Shown here: positions 13,901 through 26,645 of the stretch, one piece after another | Layout: every line of letters begins with the position of its first letter | How positions within the stretch are numbered: the stretch's first letter is position 1 | NCBI GenBank assembly: GCA_021904315.1 | Contig: CM038917.1 | Location: 18,770,041 to 18,834,040, forward strand | Source of the DNA: Sphagnum magellanicum | Taxonomy: Eukaryota > Streptophyta > Sphagnopsida > Sphagnales > Sphagnaceae | DNA length: 64,000 nt | Direction of reading: 5' to 3' | The notes under the pieces: model-generated | Told to the model about the DNA's origin: nothing | The model's input: only the letters and a program-made list of their open reading frames with translations | Database searches by the model: none | Program-made: the position numbers and the translations under genes

Positions 13901-16900
13901 CAACTACCTATGATCATGTAGTCACCTCATAGCTCTACCAGTCAAGCATTGATCACATGCAACAGCTATGAGAGTTATTAATCAAAGGTCTGTGACTCAT
14001 CACAAAGAAACATCTATCTCTTGTTTGCATGGGAATGTGTTCTAAGGAGCTAAGAAAGCTAAGAAGATGCTTAGGAAGAAATGTAGATCACAAACGAGTT
14101 GAAGGTCCTCATAAAAAAACAAAACAAATTCTGTAGTTCAGAATCATAAGAACAACAAGAAGTTGAAGAAATAATTATTATTTTTGTGGACTTTGCAATC
14201 CAGGTGGTGGCACTAGGAATTGTATTCGGCATATTTTTTCACGGAGGTTTACACATAACTTGTGATTTTCCAAGAATTGTGAATGCTAGTCCAGCCACAT
14301 TCGACAACACCATCGCTGGGGACTTTCATGATCACCGAAAACCCAGCTACGGCCAAATCTTGGAAACGCCAGTGGGAGTGACAGGGATTTTGATGGTGAT
14401 CATCATGTTTTTCGCGATGCTACTTGCCACTCATTGGTTTCGCAAAAACTTGGTGAAGCTTCCATGGCCGTTTCACCGGATGACAGGCTTCAATGCCTTT
14501 TGGTATTCACACCACCTCTTCATCATCGTCTATGTGTTGCTGATTGTGCACTCCATGGAGCTGATCTTAACTCATTCCTGGCGCCAGAAAACTGTACGTC
14601 CCTTCTTCAAACTTCACCTATACATATCATGACATTCACCACTTATATTTATATGCATAAACTGCATCAATCCAGTTCCATTCATAAAAGAAAGATGTCA
14701 CTTTGTGATGAGTGATAGTTTGTCTCAAAACTCTTGCATTTGGTCAAGTTTTGACCTGTAGAACTTAGAGCTATGAGCTGCAAACTATGATCATAGCTAC
14801 TGCTTACTTGTTAAGTTTTGAGTGAAATTTTATCCAATTCTTTGAATCCTGAACTCACTTTAATACTACTTGATAGATTGCTGCTAATGGGTTTTGTGGG
14901 TGCTTGATCATGAATGATCATTTTTTTTTGCAGGCATGGATGTACCTCACAGTTCCTCTTGTGTTGTACATATCTGAGAGGATTTTGAGATTATTTAGAG
15001 CTGGGCACTTGCATAAGGTGGATGTTGTGAAGGCATCTATCTATCCTGGCAATGTGTTGGCTATACATATGACGAAGCCCGAGGGATTCAGATACAAAAG
15101 TGGGATGTACCTCTTTCTTCAATGTTCACAGATTTCGCCCTTTGAGTGGTAAGACTACATTATTCATATCTAGCCCTACAATTGTTCAACACAAAACAAA
15201 AATAGTACTGCAAGCACATGAATCCCCTAGGTACCCATAAACAAATATGTATATGACTTGCAGGTTTTCTTTTTTCCAAGTTCCTAGATTGCATGTACCC
15301 TTGATCCATAGTTATTTATGCATTCATGAGTACTTCAAGACAGATTGATCCTACCTACTACTTCAAATTTTGATATATTGTTCAAGGATGAAGCTCAAAA
15401 AATTGTGTAGATTATATGGTAATCATATTGCATTGGAAATTTTGTACAACAATTACACAAGTTTGTGACTAGTTGCTACTACTGATTTATAATTAATGTG
15501 AACTCAATGTTGTATGACTCTGTTGGAACAATGGGTGACAGGCATCCTTTCTCCATCACATCTGCACCAGGAGATCCATTTTTGAGTGTGCATATACGAA
15601 CCCTAGGGGATTGGACAAAAGAACTGAAGGAAATCTTCTCAAAAGTATATATTGAAATCTCCTTAGAATTTCTTTTCTTGAGGATCAACATTTCATTCTT
15701 TTGATCATTGTGATGCAATTGCAGGGTCCACTACAATTACATGTCCTAGATAGACTTCTTAAATCAAATTTCCATAAAACATAGTTCTTGAATAATTTCA
15801 AGCTTGTCTTTGAAGTACAATTTTTTTGCTCATTCTGTGTTTGTAAAATTCTGCAGGCTAATGGTGGTATACCTCATGTGCAAATTATGAATAACTTAGA
15901 ACTCAGTGGAGAGTTATCTTTGGCCACAAGGTAAGAGTTGGAATCTTTTCAAGACCTTCATCACAACTGCAATTTTTCACATTAGAATGGAATGTTTCTT
16001 AAAGATTCTATAATGTTTCATGCAATTCTAGAACTATTCAATATGCTTTAGCTAGATTATTATACTCATCTAGTTTCATGATTGCCCTTGGTTTTTCTGC
16101 AGGTTCCCAAGGTTGAGCATAGATGGGCCATATGGAGCTCCTGCTCAAGATTATTTGAAGTATGATATGTTGTTGCTTGTGGGTCTTGGTATTGGAGCAA
16201 CACCATTCATTAGCATCATGAAAGACATGCTTAATCATATCAAGATGTCTGAACAGGTAGGTAACAACTACAAAATATTCTTGTCCCGAGCCCCATCTAA
16301 TTTTGCATACGTTTGCCAAAGTTGTTTGGTCTTTTATGAAATTTTTGAAAGAAATACAGTTTGAATCACATCCAAATTGTGCAACATACCAATGACCAAA
16401 TTTCCCCAAATTCTTAAATCTTCAATTCTTGTTAAGCAAATTCTTAAACTTTCAGATTTTATATTGGCATGTCGTGTGAGTTGGTTTGCATTGCAACTTG
16501 GATACATGTGCAGCTAGAGATTGTTGCATCACCTTATGGTAGCCCACCACAAGAAAATCCCCCAAAGAGGAAAGCTAGGAAATCACGATGTGCTTCAAAT
16601 GCTCTTTTCTATTGGGTGACACGAGAGCAAGGATCCTTCGATTGGTTTAGAAGAGTTATGCGAGAAGTTGAAGAAATTGATACCAAGGTACAAAATACTC
16701 TTTCAACCCCAATCCCTCTATGTTGTACTGCAATATAAGGATTTGCTTACATTAAGCTATGTTTCTAAAATTTATTGCTGACATTTTTTCATGCAAGGTA
16801 GTCTTGGACTGCTGTAATTTGTGCAAAATTGCATTCCTTATAAGTGAAGAATTACACATTAGAAAAAACAATAGAAACTCATTTCAAATTTGGGTTGTTA

Positions 16901-17576
16901 AATATGTTTTCTCATTTTGCAGGGTGCTATAGAAATGCACAACTATTTAACCAGCATTTATGAAGAGGGAGATGCAAGGTCTTCATTGGTCACAATGTTA
17001 CAAGCCTTGCATCATGCTAAAAATGGTGTAGACTTTGTATCTGGCACTCGGGTACGTAATATGACATGCATAAATGTTCCATTTGTTTTGGGGTCCGTTT
17101 TTATTAGACTCCCTAGTCATTTTTTTGCAATGAAGAACAAGTTTAGGCTAGTACAAGTTGATATACCATATAGCTAATGAGCCTTCATGTACTTCGTTTT
17201 TGCAAAAAACCAGGCCCGAACACATTTTGGAAGACCAAACTGGAACCGAGTATTCTCAAATTTAGCAACTACTCAAAAGGACAAGACAGTAGGTAAGAAG
17301 TACATTCTTTCATGCAACTCACTTCTTATTTCAATCAATTGTAAGTCATCAATTGATATTAGAGCTTGACTTAATTAGACTTCACATCATGTGCCCATCT
17401 AATTTGTATAACAACTTTGTTGCTTTAAGGAGCTCACTTGTCATTCTTTCCATGGGTCATGTGCAGGGGTCTTCTACTGTGGACCAGCAGCTCTTGGAAA
17501 GGAACTTGACTTATTATCAAAAAAGTTCACACAAAAGTCATCCACAAAGTTTGAATTCCACAAGGAGAACTTCTGA
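7922..17576 (+). CDS. RBOH: Respiratory burst oxidase homologue (NADPH oxidase), 14 exons, 1014 aa
   Basis: Plasma-membrane NADPH oxidase: it moves electrons from cytosolic NADPH through FAD and two haems to apoplastic oxygen, giving superoxide. Exons I joined: 7922-8804, 9144-9318, 11293-11341, 12454-12567, 13279-13674, 14204-14593, 14934-15148, 15542-15644, 15857-15930, 16103-16256, 16514-16687, 16923-17051, 17214-17292, 17467-17576. All introns are GT-AG, every junction keeps frame, and the sum is 3045 nt. The N-terminal half is Ser-rich and regulatory (to about residue 285). EF-hand loop 1 is [12 protein letters not shown] (355-366) and loop 2 starts DSEGTGYIE (399-410). The ferric-reductase membrane core has haem-ligand candidates H552/H556 (HGGLH) and H642/H643/H655 (FWYSHHLF onwards). 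FAD-binding HPFSITSAP is at 742-750. NADPH-binding motifs are [10 protein letters not shown] (808-817), GLGIGATP (827-834), [10 protein letters not shown] (884-893) and CGPAAL (983-988). The C-terminus HKENF is the usual RBOH ending. No residue is missing, so it should be active. A basic stretch ([10 protein letters not shown]) precedes YWVTREQ, where family members vary. The ATG at 7922 opens the only long N-terminal exon. Length is slightly above the usual 850-950 aa because of the N-terminus. Confidence 0.97.
10270..10695. repeat. Degenerate internal repeats in RBOH intron 2
   Basis: Within the 1974-base second intron, a block repeats TGATCAGG-TTGAT or GGTGACCCAAT followed by a C-rich or G-rich tract (CCCCTTTCCCC, GAGGGGGAAAAGGGG) at least three times in both orientations. 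It looks like a decayed foldback or tandem element inserted in the intron. It does not interrupt any exon. Confidence 0.55.
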
Positions 17577-20500
17577 GTACAAAAATCCATGTACAATAAT
17601 CAATATTGACATGAAACTTCAGCAAAATTCTAGCAAGAGATGATCAAAATTATATTAGCTCATATTTTGAGTACAAAATGAATATAAAATTTTAAGAATG
17701 GAAGAAGAGATCATTGAACATTGGGTTTTGGATATTGCCATCCCAGTAGAGAAAAAAGAGCACAAGCGCTCTCAAGAGCTCTTGAGTTAATGTAGTTCAA
17801 CAATTTTATTTTATTTTCAAATTACACAAGAGAAACACCTCTTGAGGCACCCCATGTACCATAATGAGGTTAATTACTACCACTAGTTTCTAGTCTCTAG
17901 ATACTTGAAATGCATTCATTCATGTTTTGAGCAACACCCAATTGTGGCTACTCACTAATGCTATGCAATCACCTCATACAGTATCCTACTTCCATTCTCC
18001 ATGCACAATTTTTTTGTAGTCGTGTCATGTTTTTTATCCCCCTAAAAGGTGTTCAAAGACAAAGGGTTAGCTTTTTTGTGAGAATTTCGAACTTTGTTGG
18101 TACAAGTACCTTTCAACAACATTTAGGAGGAGCAATAAAGGGACATTTCCATATACAAAGGTTGCAATTAAAAGACAAGAAGGGTTGCAATATTCAATGA
18201 CCACAGACTATCAGCAAATTTTCCTTGATTATGTTGCCACGATCATTTTACACAACATGCTTCAAAGAGTTTCCTATGCATGAATGAATCTCATGAGTTA
18301 AGGAGCAGGAGTGGAAAATATCCATGAATAGTTCACTTGATCCAAGAATTTTAGCAACATTTCCTATTTGAATTGGTCTTCGTTGACTCTTCCATTCATG
18401 GAAATTTGGCCTTCTGTGACTACCTTGCGCTAGGGGTTGGGTAAGATGTGAAAAATTTGCGCTTTCACTATGTTGGGGCTTGTCTCATTATATTTCAATC
18501 CTAATTTTATGGATTAGTTTTTCATCCAGACATGTAGCAATGGCAGTTTCAGATTAGGTTGGGTTTGACTTTTCCTTCATAATTCATGCTTTAGAACACA
18601 TAAGATGGTGAAAATCTGTGTTTCGTGGAAAAGTTGGGTTTGGGAGGCCACACATTTCATGCTTAGTCCTATCCCATATGGTTGTTTTTGTTTGACTGCA
18701 ATTTGGGTTTGGGAGGCCACAAATTTCATTTTTAATCCTTTCACATGTGTTTCTTTCTACACTTTGTCAATTTGTTCACAGGGGCAAGTGGACCCCAAAT
18801 CAAAGTGTCTTTCTTGTTGGGTCACAGTGAGCACTTCTTGATTCCAAGACAACATTGCTTGAAAGTTGTTAATAATTGAACAAGAGACTCTTATGTGATG
18901 TGAAACCTCCACATTGAATGCATCAAAGTTGGAACCTTTCAAACATTAAAGTTGGAAGCTTTAGATGGGTAGTTATGACCCAAACTCAATATCAATGAGC
19001 CCTACACTAAGGGGAAGAAGAGAATCAAAAGAACTGAAGTTCGTTGGATTACTTTCCATGTGTTAATTAAGTGTGTTGTAATCTAATTACATGCATGTCA
19101 ATCAATTGTCATCTTGGCCCAAATTTTGGGTTCTTACTAATTTGTGGACAGTTCTAGATGAGCAAGCAATTTGGGCCTTGTTTACTTGTAACATGTTCGG
19201 TGCCAGTTGTCTTGCATTGTTGGGGCATATCATATTTTTTTTACTCCCTTCAAGTTCATCCAATCTGTGGACTGACTTTACAGGAGGAATTATAACAAAG
19301 AAGATCAAGTTGTTTTAGAGTGTCGAACCTCTTATTCAAGGGTCAATTTTGTTTATGTTTCGTGCAGATATGCCTCATTACAAGAGTGTGACCTTTTGGA
19401 TGATTTATGGAATGGAACTATGAGTAACACCCCAGCATGGTTAGTAGATTCTTGATCATACTATAGAAGACCAAATTTGATAAGATCTGAAATTGTAAGC
19501 AGAGAGGCATGCACAGCTTGTGTAGAGGCTTGAAAGTTCAGATCTGAAACAAGTGTGAAATTGGGTGTTTGTGCACCATGTATGGTTTGAACCTAGGTAT
19601 TGAAGGTCAATACTTTGATATTTAGGCCCTTGAACTTGGAAATATTTTGCATAAATAAAACTATTTGAGAAGTTATGTATGGCACTACACCAAACTTACT
19701 CTAGTTTGTCCAGTTAAATGTCTCATCTCCTAAGGAATTCCTCAACAACATCAAACAATCTTGATGAAATCATCAAGTGCTGCATATTGGGCATTGTTTG
19801 GGAAGGAATTTCCCTTTATACCAAATATACCTTTACAAGAAGGACTTAAGAACAAACTCATGGGACAACACAAGTTATGAGAATTCATGTTGTGGAAGTA
19901 GTTTTTGGCAGATATTAGAATGGTTTTTAAATTGATGTGTGCAGCTGCTTTGGCATGATGGATGCTTTTCTAAAGCTCCTAACAGGTCTAAGACCAGCCA
20001 GAGGATTTGCCAAAAAAATTTTCAAAATTTGACAATTTAGCAAAGCATAGTCCATCATCACATATTTACACAATCAGTTTTCAGCCATTCTTCCCCAAAA
20101 AAATCAAATGACCTAAAAAAAGAATTATTCTTAACCTCCTTACTTGCTTACTTACCTACTCACTTACTCACTACCTACTTACTACTTATGTACCTACCTA
20201 AAGTATATCTAAAATTACTCTTTAACCTACCTATATATCTACCTACCTACCTAAAACTATTCTTCAACCTACCTTCAAGCATACCCACCTAGCCAGAACC
20301 TATTTACCTACTCACCTAAAATTGTTTTCTCCTTTTTTTTTTCCCCTTCAACTTTTACCCACCTACCAATTGCTTCCACAAAAGCCAAGGAAGAGTGAGC
20401 AAGAGAACCAGCCTGTTTTTTTGTTGTTGGCTATATTTAGGTAGCCAAAAAGATATATTAGAAACTAAAAGTGCTAAAATCAATGGGTGCTTCTTGAGAT

Positions 20501-20897
20501 TCTCAATAGCCAGAATTTGATGAAAAACATTAAAGAAAAGTCGCCGAAATTCTATAGATGGTCCAAGTAGGTGGCCAGAAATAATATAGAAGGATGTTCT
20601 TAAAATTTCCTTTGATATTTTGCTTTTAGCCAAAATTTTAATGAATCCTTCTTGTGGATGGTGATCGCCACTTTTGCTAATCACAAAACTCACGAACAAA
20701 ACACGCTGAGACAAACCTCGGGCGTCTGTTGGTATTGTTATCGCAACACCATCGTCATCGCCACCACAACGAAAGTTGCATCCCAAGCCCCAAGTGATCC
20801 TCAAGACCCAAGCCCAAGTGATCCTCGTCAGGTTGTAATTGGAATAGCCTAAATCCAAACAACTTTGACCACTTTGAATGTTACAACCTCCCCTCAG
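17577..20897. other. RBOH 3' flank and intergenic DNA
   Basis: The first few hundred bases after the RBOH stop are presumably 3' UTR; no canonical AATAAA stands out close to the stop. The rest has no supportable gene. Between about 20130 and 20310 the DNA is dominated by CTTACT, CTACCT and CTACCTACC runs, the same degenerate TAGG-type satellite seen elsewhere in the window. Confidence 0.6.
18633..18755. repeat. 70-bp tandem duplication downstream of RBOH
   Basis: The segment beginning TTGGGTTTGGGAGGCCACA occurs at about 18633 and again at about 18703, followed each time by AATTTCAT-like or CATTTCAT-like sequence and a TCCTATCC/TCCTTTCA tail. This is a simple diverged duplication with no coding frame. 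Confidence 0.65.
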
Positions 20898-21711
20898 ATG
20901 CCTGTGAACCATGCTCTTGTGCAAAGATGCATTGAGCATTTTCTCCAGAAGTGGCGAGATTGTTTTCCAGGTGCTACTTCAGTTACTCATTCTTTCTTTG
21001 TTTTGGCTACCTCGCACTGTAGGTATGGAGTTCTCTTATATGGACGTTTTTTGTTTGGCATTGCAGGCGTTGAACCTGCCCGGTTTGCTGGCAAACCTGA
21101 GCCTGCACCCACTGGGGCTATAAGTGTGGAGCAGTGGAACGGGTTCATTACGATTGGGATGGCGGAACAGTACGAAGACAAGGGTCTTAACGGTGAGATC
21201 AGCAACTTGCAGGCAGATATGGTGCAGAGCCGGGATTTGTTCCAAAATTGCATGGAGCGGCTTAGAGGGTGCAAGGAGGAGGAAAAACCCAAGAGAAGCT
21301 AACCATGCACAAGCGGCGGCGGCCTTGGAGAAAAAGATCGTGCAGCTGAATCAGAAAATGGAAAAGAAGGAGAAGGAATTGTCAGAGAGAATTGAAAGTT
21401 TGAACGTGGAGAAAGAGCAATAATAGTTGCAGAAAGAGATGCAGGACACGTGTGAGCACTACCGGAGCGAGGTAGAGTTCTCTGATAAGGTGAAGAGGAG
21501 GGTGGCCCTCACTGAAGCCAGAAAGAGAGCGCTGCATGACTTAGGGAAAGCGAAGGGGGAAAATGAGACATTGTTTGAGTACTTTGAGACACTGTCTCTA
21601 GCCGACCACCTTCAAAACAGGGAGGCTTGGATTATAATCTTCAAGTTTGCGTGTTCGCCAGAGGAGGCGGATGAATTTTTTGACGATGAATTTCAGCATC
21701 TGCAGGTTTAG
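20898..21711 (+). pseudogene. Broken coiled-coil protein gene, family not recognised
   Basis: A coding-like stretch starts at ATG 20898 (MPVNHALVQRCIEHF). It has a plausible 96-base GT-AG intron at 20971-21066 with a pyrimidine-rich acceptor, which keeps frame. The first frame then runs to about 21275 (GLNGEISNLQADMVQSRDL). At 21275-21300, near an A-run, the coding signal moves to another frame, which reads a strongly charged heptad segment (LEKKIVQLNQKMEKKEKELS). Two consecutive stops (TAA TAG) follow at 21421-21426. The same frame then continues as LQKEMQDTCEHYRSEVEFSD to a stop after EFQHLQV at 21711. A frameshift plus two stops suggests a pseudogene; assembly error could explain the shift but less easily the double stop. 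The EARKRAL and SPEEAD segments recall the C-terminal part of plant XH-domain (FDM/IDN2-like) proteins, but only weakly. No function is assigned. Confidence 0.5.
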
Positions 21712-22614
21712 TCAATCTGATTGTGTAAGTTTTGGAATTGAACAAGCCATAGAGGTTCAGCCCACTAGACCAGGTGATGAGCTTAAATGCATTCGAGATG
21801 CAAGGCTTCATCTCATCTTATTTTGGCATCTGCTGGTGGGTGGAAAATCCACTTAACATTGATCCTGTGTGAGTGTTTCAGCTCCATAGTACACCAGGCT
21901 CAAGGCCAAATACTGAAGAAACCATCATACACACCATCTTTGGTTGGTGTTTGAATGTCTTCATGACATGTGCTTGACTTTATTCACTGAGGGCACCAAG
22001 CTTTGTGTTACTCATGTGTGTAAGCCTCATCAATTTATCACTGAATTCAAGCTAAGTGATGCCTTTCTTTTATGCTGACTTAATGAAGTGTAAAGCATTG
22101 AGATGACTTTTGGTTGTTGGGCGTGTCTTTTCTTCATGTTTGCTGATAGATATTTAGTGATTGACCCACTTTGATGTCTCAAAGCCCAGTTGCTTTAGGA
22201 ACAAATCCAGCATTCAAACAATCTCCACTCATACGCCCATTATGGGCAAAGACAGTGGTGTGCTTTGTTTAATTTCACCATTTCTCTAGAAATCACATGT
22301 AGTAACCACTTACATTTCATCAGATACTGCTGCTGACCTCTGGGGAAAAGCTAGGGTTAGGTTCAGAGGGAGGGGCAGATGGTAGGCAGAGACAGAAATG
22401 TAGACATTCTGAGTTCTTTTGTGTGTCACTCTGTACTAACATCTGCTAGTAATTTTTTTAAAATTAGCTATGTCTCTTGAATGTTACCCAACATCAAGAC
22501 CAAGTCTTTCTGTTGGTGGTGGAGGTCTGACAGAACTCTAGGATGCAAATTCTGTATAAATGCTTTGCCCAGATTTTGAATGAATTATTTCTGCACTTCA
22601 AGGCTGTGCTTAGT

Positions 22615-22745
22615 TGAGGATGCAGACACTTTGCAGACCACTAGCAAGTGCCTTAATATATAAGCTGACCTCAGAAAATGGAGAACTGATGCAGACACCT
22701 TACACATTGGCAACAAGTGCCTTTGGACACAATCAGACCTCAGAA
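22615..22745. repeat. ~69-bp tandem duplication
   Basis: Two diverged copies both begin GATGCAGACAC (about 22619 and 22688) and contain CAAGTGCCTT and GACCTCAGAAA. They lie in non-coding DNA after the coiled-coil pseudogene. Confidence 0.55.
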
Positions 22746-25700
22746 ATCAGGCAATGAATGGGGTCTCATCTGATGAGTTTGGCATCGGCCATAATTTGGA
22801 AGCATGTCCAACAGGGTACAGCCAACAACCTAATACTCAGCAGATTTCCAAGGGGTATGAAGTTCCTCAACCGTCAAAGCCATTGTGTCTGCACAAATGG
22901 ATTCACTGCTCTAGTTTTCAGCACACAAATTGCTACTGTATTTCTTTGATCTCTGTAAGTTTCTATCCATTGCTGTTGGACTAGTTTCTAGGTAGCTTTT
23001 TCCCATATATTCCAAGATTGGTGGTTATTTTCAAAGACAATACTTGCACCCAAGCTTTGCAGTTTGTCTCAGGTTATTTGAGTTCTTTTAAGTCCCAGGA
23101 TTACTTTCCTCAGGTGCATTTCTTTGCAAGTATCTTCTTCAATAGCAGGATCTGGTAGGATGTGTTTATAATTGTTCTGACAAAAATCTCTATGCTTTCA
23201 GACTGCTGAATTGCTGGGCAACTGGTCTTCAAGTTGATGGAATTAAACATTATTGTTCAAGGGCTAAAAGGACCAATGTGATGTATATGACCCAGCACAG
23301 TTTTGTGAGAACAACAGTTCAGAGTCAAGGTCCAAAAGCTTATGTCAATGACATCTGACAATGTGCTGGTGCTTGTTTGCTGCAGCAAAGGCAACTCCTG
23401 GAAGTAATCAAGGACACAGTTCTAGCACAGCTTGCTTACAAGTTCCCATCTCAGGTAATGATGGACTGCTCATAAAATTCCTTATTCTCTCAGCATTCTT
23501 CAGAGACATTAAGTACTTTTTGTGCTTCAAAAATGGTCATGTGAACCTTCAAATGTGGGTTAATGAACTTGCTTTTGGGAGCAGGAAATTGAAATTTTGA
23601 AAAGTGCCTGAGACCCACTGTTAGTGGTTTTAGGGTCGGAGCTCGTGTTCTATGCATCCAGAGGATAGCCTACTATGCTGGCAGATTGTTTCCTCCTCTG
23701 GATCCAGATCACCATAACTCTGTGTGGTAAGTGGGACCTGGTGAAGCAATCATCTGGTCAGTGACGTAAGCAACTCCCTGTGAACAAGGGTGGTGGACTG
23801 TCTTTCCACTGCAATATATGGATGCAAAGATAGCACACTGCACAAAGATTTTCTCTGAAATACTCTCCATGCCAGCCATGGTTAATACACTAGTTCTGCA
23901 TTCTTTTGCTTCACAGTAGGGGTATGGTTGCAGGTGCAAATAGTTGGTATGTTGTGTGGAACTCCAGACAAGGATGCTTGCCAGCAAATAGTCTGACAGT
24001 GCACAGGTGGTGGGGGTACATTCGAAAAGACAGGTGGTCGGAAGATCACACTACCAGGCACCAACCTGAATGATGTCAGCAACCAAGCTGATGACCTCAT
24101 AGTTGTATACCTTGCAAAATAAGGGCGTTTTAGAAGTAAAGTTTTGAGAATGTCAATTTTCCCAAAATTGTTCTGACCTTCCATCCAATAGCTTACCAGT
24201 AATCCAAGCAACAAGATTTAGTATTCTCACTCAAAAATTATGCATATACATATTCAAGTAGTTATGGGTACTCACCAGAATTAATCTCTTGCTCATCCTT
24301 ATGTGATCATGTTCAGTGTCAATGAAGGTCTGGTGATGCCCATGGCAGACAATGGAAGAGAAAGCCACTGTACCAGACAGGCAACTACTGGCAAGGCTTG
24401 TCCTGGTCAGAGAGGAGGCTAACAGTCTATTGAGTGGCAGCCTTCTAGTCTAATGCAATGACAGATCCAAGTTCTGGAATCTGCCACAGCCTGAGGTGGG
24501 TCAAAGATCAGCATATTGAGTTATATTAATTGCAACTCACTACATTAATGCTGTAATCCAGAAGGGGCTTCTGGATATGAAAAGGGCTATTGAATCCACA
24601 AGATGACTTTTGAGCTCAATCCAGCTTGGATCTCATGGACATCAACCAAGAGACTTTTGTGGAGATGATGACAAAAGTTTGTGACTCATGAGGCACTTAC
24701 ATTGGAGCTGTGTTTGGGACAGGGAACGAAACAATAGAAACCTTAACTTCTTCAAGTTTGCCCAGGCATGTTTTTAGAAACAGTGACAATAGTAAGCTTC
24801 ACCCCACTCAGACATGATTATCAGGATGGTTATTAGCACTGGATCCATTGCAATACAACAGAAGTATTGTATTATGCGCATGCAAATGACTGATGGAGAA
24901 GTACAGTGTGAAATGGTCATCAGTAATGTGAAGTTTCTTTTTACCAGTCATTTAGTTGGTTTTTGTGTAGAATATATTCTGACTTGTCCCTTGCACCAGG
25001 TTCTTGGAGGAATGTATGAGATAAAGGCTGCACTGGTGGAGCAACCTTCAGCAGCTTGAGTGGGTTAGTACCATTTTGCTTGCCTCCTGGTTTTTCTGTA
25101 CATATTGCATACTCTGAAAATCTTAAAGGTCAAATTCAACCAAGTTCCATATACATGTACTGCATAGATGGAATTTTTTTCATGGTTATCTGGCCCTCTG
25201 GGTTGACATCTTCTTTTCAGTTTGAGTCATATATTGGCTATTTTGGATTAAGCCCAAAATGCAAAGAGATCTTATGGATTTTAGAGCTGCAGAGATTGCA
25301 TCAGATTCTAGACCATCCACCTTTAATTCACAGAGAAAAATCCCAAAATGCCCTTTTTGCAAAGGTTGGTGCATACATTCTTCGATGCATTTTGGCATCA
25401 AATTATGATTGTGTTTTGCAGAGTGATGTGATACTATACTTTGTCAGGCATCAGGCCTGATTGGATTGAAATTGGGCCTCCGATTTGCAGCTGTAGAAAT
25501 GAGGGTATTCCTAACAATGAGTCACTTGTGAATCTAGTTAGTGGTGGCTGATGCTGTCATCATAAGCACTATGATCCAGTGTGCTGTCAACCAGGCCTGG
25601 CCTCAGATTTCCCTTCTCAGTCTGATTGAGCACAAAATTTTGACATTATGCAACAACCAACTGAGATTAAGATGTTTCAGAAACACAAGGTGATAATCTT

Positions 25701-26485
25701 GTGCTTTGCTTGGGTTGCAGACATGGGAGAATATCCTGGGAGTTGAAAATGCAGAATTTTTTTCAAAAGGTGACATATCCTCTATACTCAATCTAGCACT
25801 GGCTACCCTGGTAGGCACTTTGAAAAGGAAATTCATGAGTGGTGAATATATGGTACCTTGTGAGTTTCTACCAGGTTGAAAGGACATATCATGATTAGTT
25901 GGGAATATATATCTTACCCCAACATCTAATCTTTCATACTGTTAATGCTTGATCACTTTAAAACATGATAGTTGTACCTGAGGATGAAATAGGCTACGCT
26001 TGAGAATGTCATGACATGTTCTGTACAGGTATTGGATGCAACTGGCAGGTCGGGTCAAGCAGGCATGTAGTTGAATAGGTAGAGAGTAGGACCAAGGATC
26101 TAGCCAAGCATAGACAAGCATTTTGAGGTCAGTATTAGCGCACCATTAGGAGCAGCCACAGCAAGTGGCAGTTGTGGGTTGGGCACTTCTTCCCCACATG
26201 TTTAGATTGGAATGGCTAACCCAGCTTGTTTTGTACTTTTTGACCATCCCTGAACTGCAGTAAAAGTGCTCCATTTATCTGAAAACTATTTGTGAAACTA
26301 ATGGTAATTGTTATGATGCTTAGATTATTGGTGTTCACTGCTACTGGATATGCATCATAATAGGCAGCTCTGTCATGTGCAGGCATGCAATTGCAAGGTA
26401 GGTATACGCAGGCATCAAGTCGTAATGAGGTCTGGCATCAATGACTGTTCAAAAGGTGCAAAAACAACACCTAGTACCCCTCTAG

Positions 26486-26645
26486 AGAATGTCTCCCAGT
26501 GAAGAGCTTCACCTAAATGGAACCTACACATGTAGGCGGTGATTGTGAGTTAGTCATGATGGAATTTGCAGTGAAGAATTTCACCTAAAGTTTGTTGAAA
26601 CAACTGGGCGGTGATTGTGACTTAGGCATGGCGGAGTTTGACAAG
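26486..26645. repeat. ~80-bp tandem duplication
   Basis: Two copies share CAGTGAAGA..TTCACCTAAA, then GGCGGTGATTGTGA.TTAG.CATG and a GGA.TTTG tail. No coding potential was seen. Confidence 0.6.

Noticed and set aside
15722-15800. Alternative RBOH exon after TTGCAG at 15724
   Set aside because: Using it does not keep the frame or resemble the family; the acceptor at 15856 keeps frame and leads correctly into the next exon.
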